Shown in pieces: positions 14,394 through 17,894 of a stretch of DNA of 17,894 nucleotides. Source of the stretch: DASQDT01 sp036380435 (GTDB lineage: Bacteria; Acidobacteriota; Blastocatellia; Pyrinomonadales; Pyrinomonadaceae); assembly GCA_036380435.1 (NCBI GenBank), contig DASVES010000441.1, forward strand, positions 1 to 17,894. Direction: 5' to 3'. The notes under the pieces were generated by a model that was given only the letters and a program-made list of their open reading frames with translations, made no database searches and was not told the DNA's origin. The position numbers and the translations under genes are program-made. The first letter of the stretch is position 1; each line of letters starts with the position of its first letter.

Positions 14394-15179
14394 ATGATTA
14401 TCGGGAAGTCGAAGAAGGAGCTGGAGAAGATGAGGGCCGCCGGGCGTCTCATCGCGCAGGTGCGCGAGGAGTTGCGCCGGAGGGTCGCGCCCGGCGTCAC
14501 CACGCTCGAACTCGACCTCGCCGCCGAGCGGATGATTCGCGACGCCGGGGCGCTGCCCACCTTCAAGGGCTACCACGGCTTTCCCTATTCCATCTGCGCC
14601 TCCGTCAACGAGCAGGTCGTCCACGGCTTCCCGTCCACCTACGCGCTGAAGGACGGCGACCTCTTCTCGCTCGACTGCGGGGCGACGCTCGAAGGCTTCG
14701 TCGGCGACACGGCGACGACGATTCCCGTCGGGCAGGTAAGCGAAGACCGCTTGAAGCTAATCCGCGTGGCGGAAGAGTGTCTGGAGCGCGCCATCGCCGA
14801 GTGCCGGCCGGGGAAGAATCTGGGCGACCTGGGCTGGGCCGTGCAGGAGCACGCCGAGGCGCATGGCTACGGGGTCGTGCGCGACTACGTCGGCCACGGC
14901 ATCGGCCGGAGGATGCACGAAGACCCGCAGATACCGAACTACGGCAAGCCGGGCAAGGGCGCGGCGATTCGCGCCGGCTACGTCTTCGCCATCGAGCCGA
15001 TGCTCAACATGGGCACGCACCAGACGAAAGTGCTCGCCGATGGCTGGACGGTCGTCACGCTCGACGGGCAGCCGAGCGCCCACGTCGAGCACACGGTCGC
15101 CATCACGGAGGAAGGGCCGGAGATACTGACGAGCGTCGCCGAAGGCGTGGCGCGGGAGGCGGCCCCCGTCGGGGCCTGA
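14394..15179 (+). CDS. map: Methionine aminopeptidase, type I
   Basis: This cytosolic metallopeptidase removes the initiator Met from new proteins. All five metal ligands of the family are visible: D94 and D105 (in LDCGATLEGFVGDTATT), H168 (GHGIG), E201 (AIEPM) and E232 (VEHT). The substrate-contacting His is H77 (VVHGFPS). The 261 residues match the short type Ib form without an N-terminal extension. ATG 14394 follows GGCTTTTAA, a poor ribosome binding site, but the protein starts where the family does. It closes the secY-adk-map group, and the usual next gene, infA, is not seen. Confidence 0.98.
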   Translation: MIIGKSKKELEKMRAAGRLIAQVREELRRRVAPGVTTLELDLAAERMIRDAGALPTFKGYHGFPYSICASVNEQVVHGFPSTYALKDGDLFSLDCGATLEGFVGDTATTIPVGQVSEDRLKLIRVAEECLERAIAECRPGKNLGDLGWAVQEHAEAHGYGVVRDYVGHGIGRRMHEDPQIPNYGKPGKGAAIRAGYVFAIEPMLNMGTHQTKVLADGWTVVTLDGQPSAHVEHTVAITEEGPEILTSVAEGVAREAAPVGA

Positions 15180-15426
15180 GCGGTGCGGAAACGGTTGTGA
15201 GCGATGCCCTTAGCGGCTTGGACGCTCGGCCGTAGCTATGTTATTATCCACAATTTGCCAGCCGCGTTAAATTTTTACCTGACGATGCAGTGGGGTATGG
15301 CAAAGGATGAAGCAACCGGGGTGACGGCTAATGAGTTTGCGTCCTACGACCTCATCCGCGCGCCGGGTCACGTATCAGTAACCAGTTAGGCGGCGCGGCT
15401 AAGAATTCCGAAGAAGGTGAACGGCG
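15180..15426 (+). other. Gene-free gap between map and rpmJ (no recognisable infA)
   Basis: This 247-base stretch is less GC-rich than its neighbours and has no heptamer element. An open frame (15204-15389, 61 codons) has no family resemblance over its length, no good ribosome binding site and codon use unlike the flanking genes. infA for initiation factor 1 often lies here in other bacteria. From the internal ATG 15297 the frame reads MAKDE and later SYDLIR, which faintly recalls the two ends of IF-1, but the middle is missing; this may be chance. The stretch more likely holds a promoter and leader for the alpha-operon genes. Confidence 0.5.
15218..15247 (+). promoter_or_regulatory. Candidate sigma-70-type promoter before rpmJ
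   Basis: TTGGAC (15218-15223) is followed after 18 bases by TATTAT (15242-15247), which matches TATAAT at 5 of 6 positions. A TG one base upstream of it (15239-15240) makes an extended -10. The -35 match is weak (3 of 6). It would give a leader of roughly 170 bases before the rpmJ ATG and transcribe rpmJ-rpsM-rpsK-rpsD-rpoA. Confidence 0.45.
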
Positions 15427-15540
15427 ATGAAAGTAAGGGCTTCGGTCAAGAAGATGTGCGACAACTGCAAGATCATCCACCGCAAGGGCGTGGTCAGGGT
15501 GATCTGCACCAACCCCAAGCACAAGCAGCGGCAGGGGTAG
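15427..15540 (+). CDS. rpmJ: 50S ribosomal protein L36, zinc-binding type
   Basis: L36 is the smallest 50S protein and stabilises 23S rRNA near the factor-binding region. The 37-residue product reads MKVRASVKKMCDNCKIIHRK and continues to KHKQRQG, with zinc ligands C11-x2-C14-x12-C27-x4-H32, the C+ form. Its length matches the family exactly. ATG 15427 is preceded by GAAGAAGGTGAACGGCG, which offers AAGG as ribosome binding site and echoes part of the GAACGGAG leader. It is the first gene of the alpha-type segment, and rpsM follows after 68 bases. Confidence 0.97.
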   Translation: MKVRASVKKMCDNCKIIHRKGVVRVICTNPKHKQRQG

Positions 15541-15548
15541 GACGTGGG

Positions 15549-15584
15549 AATCTCAGGTGTGAGATTTCAGATTTGAAATTTTTT
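15549..15584 (+). repeat. One-armed heptamer stretch with small hairpin, rpmJ-rpsM gap
   Basis: AATCTCA (15549-15555) pairs perfectly with TGAGATT (15560-15566) around GGTG. From 15561 three 7-base units follow, GAGATTT, CAGATTT and GAAATTT, running into a six-T tract (15579-15584). The period equals that of the full elements, but the inverted second array is missing. The stem is short and the T-run is 12 bases away, so a terminator role is doubtful. Confidence 0.5.
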
Positions 15585-15608
15585 AGCGAGACTCGGAGAT
15601 AAAAGGAA

Positions 15609-15992
15609 ATGGCTCGTGTAGTCGGCGTCGATCTTCCGGTGAACAAGCGGGTGCAGATCGGCCTTACATACATCTACGGCATCGGGCGCGCGCGCGCCAC
15701 TTCCATCCTGCGCGAGGCCGACGTGCTCCCGGACACGCGCGTGCGCGACCTCGACGAGGGGCAGCTCAACCGCATCCGCTCGGTCATCGAGGGACAGGGC
15801 GAGGTGGAAGGCGACCTCCGCAAGCGCGTCCAGATGGACATCAAGCGGCTGATGGACATCGGCTGCTACCGGGGCCTCAGGCACCGCCGCGGTCTCCCCA
15901 CGCGCGGCCAGCGAACACACACCAACGCGCGCACCCGCAAGGGGCCGCGCCGCGCCACGGTCGCCAAGAAGAAGGCGCCGGGCAAGAAGTAA
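15609..15992 (+). CDS. rpsM: 30S ribosomal protein S13
   Basis: S13 is a 30S head protein that contacts P-site tRNA and forms bridges with L5. The 127-residue protein starts MARVVGVDLPVNKRVQIGLTYIYGIG, has the helix-two-turn-helix region around residues 15-65 and the signature CYRGLRHRRGLPTRGQRTHTNARTRKG at about 94-120, followed by a basic Lys-rich end. GGAG at 15595-15598 gives a 10-base spacer, and AAGG nearer the ATG may contribute. Downstream lies an AGAGGTY element, then rpsK. Confidence 0.98.
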   Translation: MARVVGVDLPVNKRVQIGLTYIYGIGRARATSILREADVLPDTRVRDLDEGQLNRIRSVIEGQGEVEGDLRKRVQMDIKRLMDIGCYRGLRHRRGLPTRGQRTHTNARTRKGPRRATVAKKKAPGKK

Positions 15993-15997
15993 AAAGC

Positions 15998-16073
15998 AGA
16001 GGTCGGAGGTTAGAGGTTAGAGGTCAGTTACAAACTGCCTTCACTAACCTCTAACCTCTAACCTCTAACCTCT
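15998..16073. repeat. Inverted heptamer element, AGAGGTY family, rpsM-rpsK gap
   Basis: The left arm (15998-16027) is AGAGGTC, GGAGGTT, AGAGGTT, AGAGGTC plus AG. The right arm (16044-16073) is CT plus four AACCTCT units. The loop TTACAAACTGCCTTCA resembles those of the other AGAGGTY elements. GAGG for rpsK starts at the next base. Confidence 0.93.
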
Positions 16074-16081
16074 GAGGTTTC

Positions 16082-16489
16082 ATGGCAAAAGCAGCAGCAG
16101 GCGGTGGCAAGAAGAAGGTCTTTCGGAAGAAAGAGAAGAAGAACATCCCGACGGGGATCGTTCACATCTCGGCGTCGTTCAACAACACGCTGATCTCGAT
16201 CACGGACAACGAGGGCAACCTCATCGCGCAGTCCTCCTCGGGCGCCCGCGGCTTCCGCGGCTCGCGTAAGGGGACGCCGTTCGCCGCGCAGCAGGCGGCC
16301 TACGAGGCGGCGAACAAGGCCAAGGACGCGGGGATGCAGCAGTGCGAGGTGCACGTTAAGGGGCCGGGCGGCGGACGTGAGTCGGCCATCCGCGCCATCC
16401 ACAACGCCGGCATCCGCGTGCTCGCCATCCGCGACACGACGCCGATCCCGCACAACGGCTGCCGCCCGCCGAAGCGGCGCAGAGTTTAA
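16082..16489 (+). CDS. rpsK: 30S ribosomal protein S11
   Basis: S11 sits on the platform of the 30S subunit near the E site and Shine-Dalgarno helix. The 135-residue protein has a short basic N-terminal arm, then GIVHISASFNNTLISITDNEGN, the SSGARGFRGSRKGTPFAAQQAA block, and the C-terminal signature IRVLAIRDTTPIPHNGCRPPKRRRV. GAGG at 16074-16077 with a 4-base spacer marks ATG 16082. Downstream is a GTGATRA element followed by an unusual 96-base leader before rpsD. Confidence 0.98.
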   Translation: MAKAAAGGGKKKVFRKKEKKNIPTGIVHISASFNNTLISITDNEGNLIAQSSSGARGFRGSRKGTPFAAQQAAYEAANKAKDAGMQQCEVHVKGPGGGRESAIRAIHNAGIRVLAIRDTTPIPHNGCRPPKRRRV

Positions 16490-16496
16490 AGAGCCG

Positions 16497-16575
16497 GTGA
16501 TAAGTGATGAGTGATGAGTGATAAGAGAAGAGGCGCTAAGCTTTTTCTCAACACTCATCACTTATCACTCATCAC
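16497..16575. repeat. Inverted heptamer element, GTGATRA family, rpsK-rpsD gap
   Basis: The left arm (16497-16525) has four GTGATRA units plus G. The right arm (16547-16575) starts with a CTCAACAC variant and then has three regular units. Unlike all other elements it ends far (96 bases) from the next start codon. Confidence 0.92.
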
Positions 16576-16603
16576 TTTCTCATTTACCTAAAGGATGAAG
16601 GGT

Positions 16604-16615
16604 CGCGCGCGCGCG
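16604..16615. repeat. (CG)6 run before rpsD
   Basis: Six CG dinucleotides in a row lie in the leader between the heptamer element and the rpsD hairpin. Alternating CG can adopt unusual helical forms; no function is evident here. Confidence 0.5.
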
Positions 16616-16623
16616 TGGCGTGC

Positions 16624-16657
16624 GGTCTGTAAACTTTTCCGTCTTAAGTTTTAGACC
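16624..16657 (+). promoter_or_regulatory. Hairpin touching the rpsD Shine-Dalgarno sequence
   Basis: GGTCT (16624-16628) pairs with AGACC (16653-16657), and AAACTT (16631-16636) pairs with AAGTTT (16646-16651) around a 9-base loop, with a small internal mismatch. GGAGG of rpsD begins at the very next base (16658). S4 is a known translational repressor of the alpha operon in E. coli, so a role in control of rpsD is possible but inferred. Confidence 0.5.
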
Positions 16658-16671
16658 GGAGGCAAAATCAA

Positions 16672-17310
16672 GTGGCTAGGTATCGTGGAGCGGTGTGCCG
16701 TCTGTGCCGCCGCGAAGGCGCAAAACTTTTCCTCAAGGGCGACCGCTGCTACAAGCCGTCGTGCCCCATTGAGAAGCGCGGCACGCAGCCGCCGGGTCAG
16801 CACGGCAACACCCTGCGGCGCGGCAAGGCGCTGCAAGGCTACGGGCAGCAGTTGCGCGAAAAGCAAAAGGTCAAGAGGATCTACTTCGTCCTCGAAGGGC
16901 AGTTCCGCAACTACTTCGAGAAGGCCGCCCGGCAGAAGGGCATCACGGGCGAGAACCTGCTCACGCTTCTGGAGCGCCGTCTCGACAACACCGTCTACCG
17001 CGCCGGGTTCGCCACCTCGCGCCGGCAGGCTCGCCAGCTCGTTAACCACGGGCACATCGAGGTCAACGGGCGCAAGGTCGATATCCCTTCGTTTCAGGTC
17101 AAGGCGGGCGACCAGATCGGCGTCCGCGAAACGAGCCGCAAGAACCCGCACATCGAGGGCGCGTGGCAGACGGCCGCCGGGCGGGGCCGCCCCTCCTGGA
17201 TCGCTCCGGGCGAAGGCGACATGGCCGCGCGTGTGGCCACGCTTCCCGTGCGTAACGACATCGACCGCTCGATCAACGAGCAACTCATCGTCGAGCTTTA
17301 CAGCAAGTAG
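16672..17310 (+). CDS. rpsD: 30S ribosomal protein S4, zinc-binding type
   Basis: S4 starts assembly of the 5' domain of 16S rRNA and lies at the mRNA entry. The 212-residue protein has an N-terminal zinc motif, C9-x2-C12-x13-C26-x4-C31, the C+ form. The S4 RNA-binding domain follows (LERRLDNTVYRAGFATSRRQARQLVNHGHIEVNGRKVDIPS, about residues 102-143), and the protein ends with the family's typical VELYSK. It starts at GTG 16672, with a strong GGAGG (16658-16662) 9 bases upstream. Its position between rpsK and rpoA is standard, and by analogy S4 could regulate this segment. Confidence 0.98.
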   Translation: MARYRGAVCRLCRREGAKLFLKGDRCYKPSCPIEKRGTQPPGQHGNTLRRGKALQGYGQQLREKQKVKRIYFVLEGQFRNYFEKAARQKGITGENLLTLLERRLDNTVYRAGFATSRRQARQLVNHGHIEVNGRKVDIPSFQVKAGDQIGVRETSRKNPHIEGAWQTAAGRGRPSWIAPGEGDMAARVATLPVRNDIDRSINEQLIVELYSK

Positions 17311-17327
17311 TCTCGGCGCGCCGCTGT

Positions 17328-17385
17328 GTGCGCGCCCCCGAAGTCGCCGCGCCGGAGCGTGCGGCGGGGGCGCGCCGGCGCGCAC
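17328..17385 (+). promoter_or_regulatory. GC-rich hairpin with alternative pairings between rpsD and rpoA
   Basis: GCGCGCCCCCG (17330-17340) pairs perfectly over 11 bases with CGGGGGCGCGC (17365-17375), enclosing an inner stem CGCCGC (17345-17350) with GCGGCG (17361-17366). A competing pairing joins GTGCGCGC (17328-17335) to GCGCGCAC (17378-17385), and two perfect palindromes (17314-17323 and 17370-17383) lie alongside. No T-run follows. This replaces the heptamer element seen in most other gaps. Confidence 0.6.
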
Positions 17386-17433
17386 TCTTGGCGTCAGCGC
17401 TTTCCATAGTCACCGGAGTATTTTATAAGAGCC

Positions 17434-17894
17434 ATGGCCATTGATCAGCACAACCTCTGGACAGGATTTCAGATGCCGCGCCGCCTCGCCGTCGAGGGTG
17501 AGACGCTCACGGAGCGCTACGGGCGCTTCTCCGCCCAGCCCTTCGAGCGCGGCTTCGGCACCACCATCGGCAACTCTCTGCGCCGCGCGCTGCTCTCGTC
17601 GATTGAGGGCGCGGCCATCACCGCCGTCAAGATCGAGGGCGTCGAGCACGAGTTCTCGTCGATCCGCGGCGTGGTCGAGGATGCGACCGACGTCATCCTC
17701 AACCTCAAGCAGATTCCCTTCATGCTCCACGGCGCCGAGGCCAAGACCCTGACCATCCGCAAGGACGGCGCGGGTGAGGTCACTTCGGCCGACATCGAGC
17801 ACGACGGCGAAGTCGATGTGCTCGACCCCAACGTCTACATCGCCACGGTCAGCGAGGGCGGCTCGCTCACCGTCGAGATGCGCCTGCGGCGCGG
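17434..17894 (+). CDS. rpoA: DNA-directed RNA polymerase alpha subunit, N-terminal part (cut by window end)
   Basis: The alpha subunit dimerises to start assembly of RNA polymerase and contacts activators and UP elements through its C-terminal domain. The 153 visible codons cover the first half of the N-terminal domain. Recognisable parts are YGRFSAQPFERGFGTTIGNSLRRALLSSIEG (dimer interface and beta contact) and VEHEFSSIRGVVEDATDVILNLKQI. The rest, including the C-terminal domain, lies beyond the window. ATG 17434 follows GGAG at 17415-17418, with a long 15-base spacer, and a nearer AAGAG. The gene after rpsD is as expected for an alpha operon. Confidence 0.97.
   Translation, partial: MAIDQHNLWTGFQMPRRLAVEGETLTERYGRFSAQPFERGFGTTIGNSLRRALLSSIEGAAITAVKIEGVEHEFSSIRGVVEDATDVILNLKQIPFMLHGAEAKTLTIRKDGAGEVTSADIEHDGEVDVLDPNVYIATVSEGGSLTVEMRLRR

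Noticed and set aside
15204..15389. 61-codon frame between map and rpmJ as a real small gene
   Set aside because: Codon use differs from its neighbours, no ribosome binding site is visible and no family is recognised. It overlaps the promoter-like signal.
17311..17433. Rho-independent terminator before rpoA
   Set aside because: The stem is strong but is followed by mixed sequence, not a run of T.

Overview
The window is a bacterial ribosomal-protein supercluster, all on the + strand: the 3' end of tuf followed by the fused S10, spc and alpha operons, cut off inside rpoA. The order is tuf'-rpsJ-rplC-rplD-rplW-rplB-rpsS-rplV-rpsC-rplP-rpmC-rpsQ-rplN-rplX-rplE-rpsN-rpsH-rplF-rplR-rpsE-rpmD-rplO-secY-adk-map-rpmJ-rpsM-rpsK-rpsD-rpoA'. 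Every gene is recognisable and intact except the two cut by the window edges. The DNA is GC-rich. S14, L36 and S4 are the zinc-binding (C+) forms, and several proteins carry low-complexity Ala/Lys/Glu tails. I infer a high-GC, non-proteobacterial organism, possibly Acidobacteriota (Blastocatellia-like); the window alone does not prove this.

Layout: 1-844 tuf; 895-7102 S10-type genes (rpsJ to rpsQ); 7200-15179 spc-type genes (rplN to rplO, then secY, adk, map); 15180-15426 a gene-free stretch with a candidate promoter where infA often lies; 15427-17894 alpha-operon genes (rpmJ, rpsM, rpsK, rpsD, rpoA). Together they make much of both ribosomal subunits, the delivery factor EF-Tu, the SecY protein channel, adenylate kinase, methionine aminopeptidase and the RNA polymerase alpha subunit.

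The unusual content is between the genes. Nineteen intergenic gaps hold an inverted repeat whose two arms are themselves tandem arrays of a 7-base unit (usually four units per arm, 22-42 bases), around a short A-rich/T-rich loop. The unit belongs to one of six unrelated sequence families: GTGATRA (9 elements), AGAGGTY (4), CGTNAAT (2), AGCTNTT (2), GGGATGA (1) and AGTNNTC (1). The geometry is the same in all: the left arm follows the upstream stop codon and the right arm ends just before the next Shine-Dalgarno sequence, often GAGGTT. Two further gaps hold one-armed heptamer arrays. Because 7 is not a multiple of 3 and most left-arm units contain TGA, TAA or TAG, an array of three or more units stops translation in all three frames. 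Two genes (rplC, adk) actually end inside an element. Tight gene junctions and overlaps lack the elements.

Other non-coding signals are a recurrent GCGAACGGAGTGAGC leader before several starts, a 21-base-arm hairpin before secY, a hairpin touching the rpsD Shine-Dalgarno sequence, and a very GC-rich, possibly two-state hairpin before rpoA.
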